NCBI GenBank assembly: GCA_033725935.1
Contig: MU867138.1
Span: 1-64,000 of the forward strand
Reading direction: 5' to 3'
From: Cladorrhinum sp. PSN259
Lineage: Eukaryota; Ascomycota; Sordariomycetes; Sordariales; Podosporaceae
DNA length: 64,000 nucleotides
The notes beneath the pieces were generated by a model. It saw nothing but the letters and a program-made list of their open reading frames with translations. It was not told the DNA's origin and searched no databases. Below, piece by piece: positions 12,459 through 23,628 of this stretch; within the stretch, counting starts at the first letter, position 1; each line of letters opens with the position of its first letter. The position numbers and the translations under genes are program-made.

Positions 12459-13819
12459 GATAGGATGCATATCCCCGGTAGTTATTGATGCTATAGCCGC
12501 TGCACTTGAAGGGGAAAAAGAGAGACCCCAAAGGAACTCAAGAGCCTAGGAGGTGATATCCTCATATACATCCCGTATGGACCAGCAGACGAGAGCCGCC
12601 CCCCCCTCCCAAAACCGCTTGACCCCCAACTCTCATCACCGCTCCGCCCGGGTCTCGACCGGCCCGAAAAAAGATCTAGCAAAGGCTTTTCATTCTTTCC
12701 GTTTTCGCCCCAGATCGCAATATCGTCTAACTTCAGATCTTCCAACTGTTAAGCCCAATCATGATGCATCAATGACTCGATCGCACCCCCTGGGCCCCCT
12801 TGGGGGAAGAAGGTCCGAGAAAAGACAATCCCATCTCCGTGACCCGTTCTGGCAAACAGCAGAAAAGAAAGCCGTTGATCATCCGCAAATAATGATATTA
12901 TGAGACACGGGATGGGGGTTTGTGGATATGTGATGGCAAAGATGAAAGTGAACAAATGATATTGTTCAATTGCGCTTTCGGCAAGGTTGTGTCGTCGGCA
13001 GTGGCGCTTGCGGAGGTGACCAATCAGGCGACGTTTTGGGGGGTTGAGATTCACCTGGCCATACCGGGCGGCTCGATGAGTGTGGCGTCGGTGGTAAGTC
13101 GTTCGGTGTCGTCTGAGTGGCCCCTAAGGTCTGAGGCTGAAAGGAAAAGGTGAAAATAAGGTGAAAGAGACTCCAAAACACTGCGATTATTACGGGAAGG
13201 TTACGAAAGGTCTATGAAGAAGCGATGACAGATCCTGATTCTCCATTGACCCCATTTTACCCCCTTACAATGGCGGTTGCCAAGTCAACCATCGAGACAA
13301 AACCAAACACAACCACCACCATCCTACCTTCGCCTCATATGAGCAGACGGAAGAGTCTCTAGAAGCACGACTAACTGAAATTATCGCTTGTTTGATCTCT
13401 TTTTTGAAGACAGATACGCACTATTCCGGTAGATAGTCATACCCAATATGACGCGAAAAGTCTGTAGCTTGGTAAATTCTAACTCTCAAGTCGAAAAAGA
13501 CAATGGAGAACTGAGAAAGTTTCCGGATATCTTTGTCCCTGTGATGAGGGACAGTATAACGCCAGGGCGCCTAGAAGGTTGGCACTCGTTGTTCCAACAC
13601 CTGGAATCATGACCCTCTCCTTCCTTTATCCCACTTTCCCCTTTCTCAAACAGAAACCCAGTCTTGGATATCAAAAATCTCAAAATGAAAAGAAACAGCA
13701 AAAGAGAAATCATAACGATAGGCACCATAATCCTCTTCTCTTCGTCCACACTCTCCCGGCTCATCGTGTCCAACCCAGACTATCCTGTCGATGCTCAGCT
13801 CGCCCTCACATTTTCGAGA
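12459..13819. other. Intergenic between carboxylesterase start and YSC84 end
   Basis: Holds the carboxylesterase promoter and the YSC84 3' region. No coding sequence was recognised; the open frames here are short and lack motifs. Confidence 0.5.
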
Positions 13820-15258
13820 TCACTCAGTCATCTTAACATAGTTGCTTGGAAAGGCTCCATGTCTTGTCCCGATCATTCCGGTCCTGCAATATTCCGTCAG
13901 ATTTCAACGTTGTCCATCATTTTTTACCATGTAAATGAGGGAGAAGAATGGGGGACTTACCACCAATCATTATCACTGTCCGTCTTCTTCAACACGGTTA
14001 TGATATCCCCCTTCTTGAAACCGAGGTCCCCAGGCTGATCTGCCTCGAATGTGAATAAAGCTACTGCCTCGTTCTTCTTGAGCATCGCTTCTTTGCCGGC
14101 GTAGTTCGGCTTGGGTGCTGCCGGTCGCGCTGGTCCAGCTTTCTTCTCGCTTGTAGCAGCAGGCGCTTCGTGGAATGTGGTAGTTCTTGAGCTTTGCCCG
14201 AACGCGCGTGGCTCCTGGTCATAAACAGGGTCTTGCCATGTGGAAGACCTCTTAGGTCTACCAAACTCATCGTGCGCGTGTCCAGCATCCCCGCCAGCAT
14301 AGCCACTATCTCTTGACCGGCCCTCCCCATACGCATTGCCGGTCCTGTTGCCCCACACAACGTTATCTTGGTGGTCATCATAGACCGGCACGTCATTGTA
14401 CATCGACCTATCGCTGACTGACCCAGCCGCGTGACCAGCAAAGGCGCGAGAGTTGAGAACGCTCAAGAGAGGTGCGGCCTGCGGAGGAGGGCGCTCGGCT
14501 CCGCTCAGGAGCTCTTTCGCCGAAACTTGCCGACCGTACATCTTCGCATTCGCATCCTTGCGCTCAATGATAGCTGAGCCTTCTAGCGAGACACCAGCAA
14601 ACAAGCCCTTGGTCTTGGAGTAGCTGAAGATGCCAGCGACACTCCTGAGTGACGCCGCGCCAGCGGCCTCAGCATTTCTGCCTACCGGCCCTGCGGCAAT
14701 TGAGACGTTTCCACCCAGTGTCAGCGATCCAGCTTGAGAGAAGGTCTTGACGGCGCTCGCATCGTTGAGGATAAACACAAAGTCGGTAAGCTCAAAACCA
14801 ATTTGTCCTCCAAATCCTGCACCGCCGGTCGCGATTGCTGAGGGCGCGCTCCAAGAGCCATCGGGCAGACGAGCGACGACGAGACCGCTGCCGAAACGAG
14901 CGGACCCGAGGAATCCGGCTTTGATAACTGTGAGAATTGCGAGACCCTGATCATGGGGGAAAGTACGCTTTCGTTAGTGACGGTTCCGATGAGGTGACAC
15001 TGTGATACAAGAGAGTTCGAGATGCTGCTAACCTTGGCGCCGGCCAATACTGAGGGCGGAATGATTTTCTCAGGGCCAAATGCTTGACGCGGATCTACAA
15101 AGGATGCCAGGATCTTCCCGCATTTCTTGCATTCCGCTTTTCATCACCAGAAGGTCAGTAATCATCGCCAAAAGATATTTGCGCGCGAGCGCGGAATGTC
15201 CGGGATAAGCCAAACACCTACAGGACAAGCTGCTCGGGACCGGATTGTTGATACCCAT
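13820..15258 (-). CDS. YSC84: SYLF + SH3 domain protein Ysc84/Lsb4, 396 aa
   Basis: Actin-patch protein that binds phosphoinositides and actin through an N-terminal SYLF domain and polyproline partners through a C-terminal SH3 domain during endocytosis. Exons are 15258-15222, 15136-15033, 14946-13961 and 13883-13820, with introns of 85, 86 and 77 bp that all join in phase. The N terminus MGINNPVPSSLSSECKKCGK and the downstream DPRQAFGP, GLAILTVIKAGF, and GRNAEA...GLFAGVSLEGSAI blocks are diagnostic for SYLF (residues 1-210). A Gly/Asp/Arg-rich linker follows. The SH3 domain (about 339-393) runs from VALFTFEAD through GDLGFKKGDI and NDWW to AFPSNYV, and its last beta strands lie in the small fourth exon. 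The length is normal for filamentous ascomycetes. Confidence 0.95.
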
Positions 15259-16417
15259 GGCTGCTGGGTGTGCGGGAGAGAACAACTGTCAGGAATACAC
15301 AAGAGCAAGAATGCAAAAGTTTAAAGTCAAAATGCTAGGTAGGGAAAGAGATCAATGGGAATAAAGATTGTTGGAAGCAGTTGTGGCAGGCTGATGAGTG
15401 TGTGGAAAGATACGTGGGGTCCTTGGCCTAGGCAGAAGATAATGTCGGCACGGGCTTCCGACAAGAAGTGTCAAGGGTTCAAGAAATCAGATGGCAGGCC
15501 TCTCCTTGTAACAGATAACGATAACTTTTTATTCTGCTGGCCGAGTACAAAAAATACCGAAGAGGTTCCACGACGCAGAGGGCGTTTTCGTAGCCGCGCG
15601 TCGCGGGGATGGCTGTGAAGGAGGAAGAGAATGTGACAATGGCGGGACGGTGGATGACAGCTTGATGGTGATCCGGCCTCTGGGAACAGCACCCATTGGG
15701 GATGCGGAGGCACTGCAAGCTGCGGGCGCCGAAGCTTCTGGTTCCCCGCATTTATGGTTCTCTCCCGTGGTACATGCCAAGTGCCTCACCACATCGAAGT
15801 TTAAAGTTCGACGGCGCATTTGTTGGCAAGGAATGTGTAGCTCTTCAAAGTTTAGAGTGATAGCAAACAAGAATTTGTCAGACTCTGGGCTGTCAGTTCC
15901 GAATACCATTGGCACCCAAACGACCATTTCGCATCCGAACAGCGAGAATGAGGTTCATTGTTTAAGAGTAAAAAAGTCCCCGTGCCAGCGGGCTGACATC
16001 ATGGGACCCACTGATCACACAGGGATCAATGTGCCACAGTTGCTGCTGAGCCCCCCTAAACGCCAAGATTCAAACCATCCGGTCTTCAGCCCCCTTTCAA
16101 CCCGGCCATTCATTGAAACCATTCATCTGTTGGCTTGCGTCGACGGTCGGCCCGTTGCCACTCTTGCATATTCTAGCCGGCATACAACAACAGCACGTAA
16201 CCTTGCTCAACCACTTCTTTCTCTCAAACCGCGCGCCCCAAAATAACGAACAGATTTCCAAATAAACCCGGGATCAAACCCCCGCGATACCGATAAGCCG
16301 GCATTTCTCCAGTTTCCGAACTTCCCAAAGCGAACAACTGCTGAAACACTTTCTCTCCCTCCCTCCCTCTTTCGTTCTCATTCGACCCTCCCCTAAACCC
16401 TTCCTCACCATATAAAA
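15259..16417. other. Divergent intergenic region YSC84/SFT1
   Basis: Shared upstream region of about 1.16 kb. It ends in a CT-rich leader (about 16350-16410) immediately before the SFT1 start codon. The 198-codon open frame at 15650-16246 lacks any motif and is not called. Confidence 0.5.
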
Positions 16418-16795
16418 ATGTCAGAATCCTACGAGCGCGAGCGCCAAAACAATGCTCGCTTAGACGAGCTCTCAGCCAAGGTGTCCGCCCTCCGCGGCGT
16501 CACCATCGACATCTACGATCATGCCCGAAATCAAGATATCATTGATCAATCTGTACGCTCCCTCCCACCTTTTCCACCCCTCGAATTTTGTTAGCAACTT
16601 TACTAACGATTCCGTTTACAACACCAACAGTCAGAAACATTCTCCTCGATGGGCAGCCAACTAAAAGGCTCCGCCAGCCGACTGGGTCGGATGGCAGCGA
16701 GCGGGAACAAGGTCGCAATCCTCAAACTCTCGGGAATAATCATCGGCCTCTTTTTGATAATTTACTACCTTTGGAAGCTCCTTTTTGGGTTTTAA
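16418..16795 (+). CDS. SFT1: Qc-SNARE of the Sft1/Bet1 group, 99 aa
   Basis: Tail-anchored SNARE for retrograde transport to and within the Golgi. Exons are 16418-16552 and 16631-16795. The 78-bp intron has donor GTACGC, a TACTAACG branch site and a CAACAG acceptor, and falls between codons. The first half, from NARLDELSAKVSALRGVTIDIYDHA (shown in two parts: NARLDELSAKVSALRG, VTIDIYDHA), carries the heptad pattern of the SNARE motif. The second exon continues it (SMGSQLKGSASRLGRM) and ends in a C-terminal membrane anchor (ILKLSGIIIGLFLIIYYLWK). The length and tail match Sft1 (about 97 aa in yeast) better than Bet1, which is longer. The two short exons make this gene easy to miss. Confidence 0.88.
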
Positions 16796-17611
16796 GGGGG
16801 GAAAAAAAGAAAAAGAAAAAAAACTACCGATTTTGGAAGTTCTGGCTATCGAGGAAACGTTGAGAATTTTGATTTTTGGAAGAGATTAAACTTGGGCCGG
16901 CTTTGCTTTGGATCTGGAGAGTTGCAAGGTTGGTGGTGGTATATGTTGGAGGGGCCGCATATTCGCAAACGAAGACTTGAAAACAGGGGAGAAGAAAGGA
17001 GAGACAGAATCAGGGGTTGGAAAAGAAAACGGCGGTCGGTGCTGAGGAGCAAGGGAATATATCATTTTCTCTGAAAGGGTGAAGACAACACTTGAGATAA
17101 GTAAGAAGAGGGGGTGGGGGTGGGGATGCTTCAGCGTTTGGGAAACTAATACAACATACCGGAGATGTTGGGCGGAAGCAAGCACGCAAAGGGAATTCAA
17201 CAGGCATAGCAAGGGCGTTTTTCGGTTCGGTTAAACTGCGTTTCACGGTTCATAGGTAATACAAAGATATATCCATAAACATTCATACAATCCATCCTGA
17301 CGACATGAAAAGTTCGCTTTCCGTGCGACTTATCATGACATATTGTTACAGCAAAGAGACAATCATGCAAAGGAAATAGCTCTTCTTTTTGTCTTCCCGC
17401 CTACTCTGCCTCCCACTCTGTCACTATGCATAGCCTAAGTAACTATATGTAAATGCAACGCAATGCATCTTTTCGCGCCTAGATCCCCCAATGTGAAACC
17501 TTTGGAATTATGGAGGCTCGTAATAAATTATAGAAAGCAAGTGTCTATATGAATGAAAATCCCTTCCACTCTAGGCTAGGACCTTGAATTAAGTGTGTAG
17601 AGGGACCGCTC
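16796..17611. other. Convergent 3' region SFT1/AGE2
   Basis: About 0.8 kb between two convergent stop codons. It would hold both 3' UTRs. No coding sequence recognised. Confidence 0.6.
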
Positions 17612-19459
17612 TTATTGCCAAACATTGGAAAACAAGTCAGGATCACTGGCAACTCCGGACGCAGCGGGCTTGGATGTGCTTGTGCTGGTATTGGTCGTTG
17701 TGGTGCTGCTCGTCCAGCCCCCAAACTCCTCATCAGCAGACACCTTGGGTGCCGGCGCGAACCCGCCAGAGGCGCTGGGAACAATAGGCTGGCTTGAAAA
17801 GGACGACGTGAAACCACCTGATGCGCTAGGAACGATTGGCTGGCTGGAGAATGATGAGCCCCAGCCGAAATCGTTGGTGGGAGCCGCAGCTGGCTTCGCG
17901 GGCTCTGCCTTGGGTGCCTCGGTGGCAGCCCATGCGTTACCACCCCATACATCGTCGCCAGAGAGGTTACTTCCGCCAAATGAGCTGAGAGGGATGGAGC
18001 TGGATGTGGGCGCAGGAGCTGCAGGGGCTGGCTTGGGCTGGCTGAGGTTGAATATGGATGCGGGGGTTACTGTTGTAGCTGTAGTCGATGCTATGACGGG
18101 GTTGGGAGAAGGGGTGCTTTGGGCGGGGGCAGGCGATCCAAAGTCGAAGAGATCGCCCAGGGCGGAGGAAGCTGGTGCAGCCGCCGGCTTAGAGGACATC
18201 GGGGGTGAGGTGACCGAACCCCATGCTGACGAGCTGCCGATGGAGCTCTTTTGTTGGTGAGTGGAGGCTGCAGGCTTAGAATCGAAGAAACTGCCACCAC
18301 TTAAACCTGAAAAGGCAGAGGAGCTGTTGTTGGACTGGGCCGCAGGGCGCGAGGAGGTAAAGCTGCCGAGGCTGGAAAATGCATCAACCGGGGCTGGCTT
18401 GGGAGGAGGAGCGTTGTTAAAGCTTAGACTGCTGAACGCATCATTAAGTCCGCCAAAGGAGGAGTGTTGGGTCTGGGACATGCCCGTTGGAGATGGCATG
18501 CCACTGAATGAACCCTGAGAACCATGTTGAGGGGCAGCTGGTTGTTGAGGTCGAGGGGCGGTCGCATAAAGGGAGAGAATGGATTGTTTAAGATCTGGGC
18601 GGGACTGGCCTCCACCGCTTGGGGTGCCTGTCGTGCTCGCTGGCCTGGGGGGCGCCGTAGGTTGGGTTCCCAAGAAGTCCAGTCCCAAAAGTGAGTCCTT
18701 GGTGTTGGTCGCTTTAGGAGGAGCAGGTTCGGCTTTAGGGGGTACCTTTGTTGCCGTTGGACCAGCCGTGCTAGCCCTTGGAGGAGGTACGGTGGCAAGA
18801 TCACCACCGATAAGATCGTCTTGCGGAGCTGAGACCTTTTGTGGAGCAGCAGACTGACCGACGGATGCCTTCCGGATCGACTCTCTGTGGTCAACAATCT
18901 GCTTCTCTTTCACCACGCTCAAGGGGACATCATCATCGCCGTCCGCATCCAACGTCGCAGGATCCGGAATAGGTCCGTCCATAACCCATCTCTTCAGCTC
19001 GTACTTGGTGCGGATAAAGTTCTCGATCTTTGCCTCGGAAGGCATATGGCCGGGTGCTAGCTTCGCCTCCCAGTATTTGTTCGCCCGCGCGTTTCCCCAG
19101 TTCAATACACTCTGCAGTTGTTCATCGGTCCAGGAATCGAGGTCAACGGACTTGACGCGGCTGATGTGGGTGCCCATACCACGGTGAATACCCGAGCATC
19201 GAATGCAAACGAAGACACCAAGGTTCCAACTAGCCCATCTAGGATCTGTTCCACGAAGCGGTCAGCCATCATGCTGTTTGTGCATAATTACAAAGGACGC
19301 GGATAACGAATGCGCTGTCCGCGAAAGGGGGGGGAACCAACGTTTGTTGCGCTTGCAGTCGGCGCACATTTTGTTGGGCTCTAATTTCAGGAGATTCTTG
19401 AGGGTCGCCGTGTTCTGGGCTGCCCGCTCGGCGCTGGGATTTGCTGGTCGTCGAGACAT
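17612..19459 (-). CDS. AGE2: ArfGAP of the Age2/SMAP type, 583 aa
   Basis: GTPase-activating protein for Arf, acting in trans-Golgi/endosomal vesicle traffic. Exons are 19459-19342 and 19245-17612; the 96-bp intron splits the zinc-finger region and joins as ...CKRNK-H-PRWASWNLG. The ArfGAP domain (residues about 15-130) shows the CxxC (CADC) and distal CIRC pairs, and the arginine finger in CSGIHRGMGTHISRVKS. The rest is low-complexity Pro/Ser/Ala sequence with LLGLD (clathrin-box-like), DLFDFG and several WG/FG-type short motifs, as in Age2. Residues about 505-540 hold a 17-residue unit (SSFSSQPIVPSASGGF-) repeated twice in tandem. The overall length is typical for filamentous fungi. Confidence 0.93.
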
Positions 19460-20213
19460 TGTGAATTTCGGTCGGATTGGAATCGCGGATGGACAGATGC
19501 ACTTCTCGATGACTACGGAAAAGGCGTAAAGTCGAGATATGGGACTCGAGCGCGTAGACGGGTTATAGGCAAGTTGGTTGGAAAGCTTGAGATCGTATGC
19601 GCACTTTCGAGGTTGGATGCTTGGAGCCAGCTGGCTGGACAATGGAACCACTATTCATCAATAAGATGCGGCACTTGAAGAGGGGCGCCACGGCTGAGTA
19701 CCCCTATCACCCCGATACATGGTCGTCCTAGACACCTTACCCCGCTAAATGCATGCTTGCAGCCCCTTTTTGGTCTTGTCTTTCTTGAATTCACCATATC
19801 CAAGATAGCTTTCAAGATTTAAACTGTAACGCTTGTACGTCTTATACTTTAATTAATCCTGAATTAAGAATAGATGACTATCGTGCTCGCATTTTAGAAG
19901 ATTTTTTACATGTATACGTACCAAATACAAGACGGCAAACCTTCAGACGAGCGGCGAGTCTCTGACGCAACCGATTTGGAAACCACTTGATCGTCATACA
20001 TAGCACCTATCTAGCACTGCCCACAGTGAGCCGGCTGTGTTGATTCCAAATTCCCCGAAACGCATCAAACAAGCCGGCTTTGTCTCGCCAGTGATTTGTC
20101 AACTGTACGTGCTAACCCAACCTTACTATAATAATTCCATAGGACCTCACTTATAGATATATCTCTCTTTCTCCAAACGACTCCGCACTCTCTCATCACA
20201 AAATTGCTTCCTC
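19460..20213. other. Divergent promoter region AGE2/MsrB
   Basis: 754 bp between two start codons on opposite strands. Nothing recognised beyond AT-rich sequence and a pyrimidine-rich leader just before the MsrB start. Confidence 0.5.
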
Positions 20214-20962
20214 ATGCGTTCAAGCATTTTTCGCATTTTCCACACCCTCTCAAGCTTCACAATTCGCTCCAGATTGAATACTCGACTACCCCCTCGAGCA
20301 TCATCACTCACCCTCAAATCATCCATGCCCTCCATCCCCTTCTTTGGTAGTTTTTTCGGATCATCAGCTTCGAACAACATGGCTTCCACGTCATATCCCG
20401 ACCAACGAACAAACGATGAGTGGCGCGCTGTTTTGAGCAAGGGTAAGCAACTCCTTTACAACGCCTCATTTACCTATCAAAACGCTCTGTTCACTTATTC
20501 TCCCAATACCCCCATTTTTTTTTCTTCACTCAAATATCGCATTTCATCTTATAACACCCACCTAACCACATTCCCTCAGAACAATTCCGCATCCTCCGTG
20601 AAAAGGGCACCGAACCTCCCGGCTCCGGCGACTACGACAAGCACCACCCAAATGCCGGTGTTTACACCTGCGCCGGGTGCAACGCACCCCTTTATAAAGC
20701 TTCCCACAAGTTCTCCTCCGGGTGCGGCTGGCCAGCGTACTTTGATAGCATCCCCGGTGCTGTAACCCGCCATGAGGACCGCACATTCGGCATGGCGCGA
20801 ACTGAAATCGTGTGCAGCAACTGTGGCGGGCACCTTGGTCACGTTTTCAAGGGGGAAGGCTTTCCAACGCCGACGGATGAGAGGCACTGCGTGAATAGTG
20901 TCAGTTTAAAGTTTACAGAGGATGAGCAAGCCGCAAATAAGGAGGAGGGCGAAAGTAAGTAA
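20214..20962 (+). CDS. msrB: Peptide methionine-R-sulfoxide reductase MsrB, 203 aa
   Basis: Reduces methionine-R-sulfoxide in proteins using thioredoxin. Exons are 20214-20442 and 20580-20962; the 137-bp intron joins in phase to give EWRAVLSKEQFRILREKGTE. The SelR domain follows, with two zinc-binding CxxC pairs (CAGC, CSNC), the SGCGWPAYFD block, GHLGHVFKGEG and the catalytic Cys near residue 180 in RHCVNSVSL. The first ~55 residues are rich in Arg, Ser and hydrophobics with no acidic residue, which suggests a mitochondrial presequence. A second in-frame ATG at the end of that segment (MASTSYPDQR) could give a cytosolic form. It is convergent with the next gene, only about 165 bp apart. Confidence 0.95.
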
Positions 20963-21127
20963 AGTCAAAGAAGGCCGAGGAAACTTGTCGAAAAGTCAGA
21001 ATTACATAGTACTGCGAATAAACATGTTCACACAACACGCTTCCTATCGAGACACGAAAGGCAAATCAGCTAGATAGATAGTTATACATGACCTGCATGA
21101 GAAATGGCAAATGATCCTCTCGAAATA

Positions 21128-22707
21128 CTAGAAACCCGGTGCCGTCCCCTTGCCTTGAACTTTCTGCATTTCCTGCACTGTACAATCTACCGCTCTGTTC
21201 CACTGTTTCGTAAATTCGGGTTCCAACTTGGACAAAATTCTGAGTCGCTCTTCTGGATCGTCAACAGATTTGACTTCCCTTTTTGCTCTTGCCATAAATT
21301 CATTCCATACCATGCTTGCCTCCAAGAAACCTTGATGGTGGATTTGGGATATCTGTATCAGCTGCAAAGTGTTCGGCTCCTGAGTCATCAGCTTGGTGGT
21401 TTCGGGTTGAGTGGGGTTCAACTCTCCAAAATCCTTTCGAATGATAGTCATGCGATCTGGTGCTGGCGCCGGTGCTGGTTGTAGTGATGCGTATTTCGTC
21501 CTTTCCTTGTTGAGTTGTGAGCGGCTCGGGGACGTGTCTGACTCGTCGTGGATTGGGTCAAGCCTTTGCATAGTTGGACGCCTTGTCCTGCCCACAAGGC
21601 CTCCTAGATTCGGCGCCTGTGAAAATCTCCTTGGGTGCAAAGACGTGGTCTGGTACCCTGGCGGGAAACGGCGATCTGATTGCTCGTATGCTACACTGCG
21701 ATGGTCCTTCGATACAAAAGCTTTCTCGCTAGTTGGCTGTCTGTGTTGTAAATCGTCTTTTCTCTCCAGTGTCCTGCGGAAACGGTTTGTTGTAGCGTAA
21801 AATCGCGATGTTTGGTGCTCAGGGGGTATTAAAGGCGGCCTAGCCCGCAAGCGACTGGAACTCGATGAGCCCACTTTGCTGATCTTGTAGAGGCCAGACT
21901 CACCAAGTACCCCGGGATTACCAATGATTGCAGGTGGCTTTGACCGTAGAACTGCATGCGACCAAGCTCCATGGTCCGGAAACCTTGCCGGCTGACTTGG
22001 GGGACGACCAGAAACATATCCATAAGGAAACCCCCCTGAGTATGAGGAGTAATGGTCTGACGAACTCGTTGAAGCGGTCAATGGGGGACTAATGTTATAT
22101 ATTTGTCGGAACTTGTCGGGTTGGCTTCCTTCAGACTCTTGTGGGGAACCAGACGGAATGTAGCTCAAAGCAGAAGAAGATCGCGGGAATTGCTCATATG
22201 CGATGCGTATATCGAGTTTTCGCAGCTCGCTAAGTACAGCCTCGAAGTCAGAGGGTCTCTTGAATGTAACTTTTAGACTTGTCGGAGTCTAAAATCAGTG
22301 TTAGCAAACAAGACAGTTGATTAAGATCAGAGTAACTTCACATTTCTGTAGCCAATAGGGTATCGGAAGACAATTGAAGCTTCGGGAAGCAAACAGAAAA
22401 CAGAGTGTTGAGGAACATTGTCCACAGGCAAACTTCGGGGCTCTTTGAAGTCGTTCAGGTCAATCTTGACAAGTTCGTCTGCCTTGTCCTTGACATGCAC
22501 CATGAGAAAATGGTGCCATATGGGGAATCGCCGCGGTTGTGGGCCGCCTGTGTAAGTCTCGCGTGCTGGAAGTTCAAGCTGTGGTTTCAGGACCAGCTGA
22601 GGTTTCTTGTATGCATTAGGTCTGTCATCGAGGCTGACTTGTTCTAAATCAAATCGCAGGACTGGCCGCCTAGTCGGTTGCGTCTTTGGCTGCGAAGAAG
22701 GGGGCAT
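21128..22707 (-). CDS. Uncharacterised protein with PH-like N-terminal domain, 508 aa
   Basis: Exons are 22707-22342 and 22288-21128, with a 53-bp intron (donor GTGAAG, acceptor TTTTAG) falling between codons. Residues about 45-160 read as alternating beta strands (IWHHFLMVHVKD, LVKIDLNDF, HSVFCLLPEASIVFRYPI, SLKVTFKR) capped by a helix (PSDFEAVLSELRKLDIRI), the layout of a PH fold. The middle is disordered and rich in Ser, Pro and Arg. The last 60 residues are helical (FLEASMVWNEFMARAKREVK, RLRILSKLEPEF). This architecture is reminiscent of Rec114/Rec7 meiotic recombination proteins, which have an N-terminal PH domain, a long disordered region and a C-terminal helix. The similarity is structural impression only, so I give no symbol. 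Confidence 0.75.
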
Positions 22708-23590
22708 GATGAACTAAGGTACTTTTCAAGAAAGAAAAAGGAAAGTATTGCTGCTCATTAGGATACACCACACCACCCAACACCTGCCCTCATGGGACCA
22801 AGCTAGAGCAGAGGAATTACTGTGGGCATTTGCAGGTTTGAATAGGACCCTACCTGAAGATTTGAGGCCTCAGGCTGGGTGGCAGTCACCTAAACTTAAT
22901 CCAGCAGCGTGAAGAGGAAGGCACTACCGAGAGTTCTTCTCGGAACCGTGACTCGGAAGTTTAAGGATTCCAATTAAGAAGGAGCATCTCCAGGTTGATT
23001 CCGGGCTCGGCCAACCATCTTGAGATTCATAAGACTCGGAAGGCTGAAATATTCAAGGGCCGTGCCTCGTCAGATTGCATTCATGTTCATGCAAATGACA
23101 AAGTATTCGAATCTCATGTTATCTTTTAGATGTCTCAATAAAATTATAGCAGTGAACTCAACGGCTGCCTCTTGTAGTGTAGATGCCAGCAGATGAAGCC
23201 GGGAAACATGCAGTGGAACAGGGAGAAGTATCTAATCAGTCGAGTTGTGCAGCACTTACAGCTGCAGGGATGTGAGCAATGGAGTTGAAACTTTGGGTTG
23301 GTCTGTGCGGTGCCCAGATATTGGCCCTGGTCACCCCGGCAGCTTTTCCCCAGCCAAAAAATTCCAGTGCACGTCAACCGCAGCAATTGCGGTTGGAGAA
23401 CTCGCGTCGCAACGCAAAGCGCATCGCGAAAACCATCCAACAATCCCTCTCCACCATCCACGGCCATCAACTGCACCACACCAGCAGCTTTATTAGGAAG
23501 GCACCAATTCTACCACTCCTTGTCCGCCGACTGCATCATTAGAATTTGCGATTGACACAGGTGCCGCAACCCGGCCCTCGATGCGCCAAA
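22708..23590. other. Divergent promoter region
   Basis: Shared upstream region of the PH-like gene and RSC9. An 87-codon ATG-started frame at 23279-23542 and a 16-codon overlapping uORF starting at 23581 lie upstream of RSC9 and may be in its 5' leader. Confidence 0.5.
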
Positions 23591-23628
23591 ATGGCCCCAA
23601 CGAAACCCATTGTCGAGCATGTCATTGA
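23581..23628 (+). promoter_or_regulatory. Overlapping uORF at the RSC9 start
   Basis: An ATG 10 bp before the RSC9 ATG opens a different frame of 16 codons, ending in TGA inside the RSC9 coding sequence. If it is in the mRNA leader, scanning ribosomes meet it first. Its effect is unproven. Confidence 0.45.

Noticed and set aside
15650..16246. 198-codon plus-strand frame upstream of SFT1
   Set aside because: No motif, no spliced continuation, lies in a promoter region.
16260..16420. Possible tRNA-like B-box sequence near 16065 and other TTCAAA/TTCGAA matches (6410, 31171, 43180)
   Set aside because: No matching A box, acceptor stem or anticodon arm could be folded at any of them.
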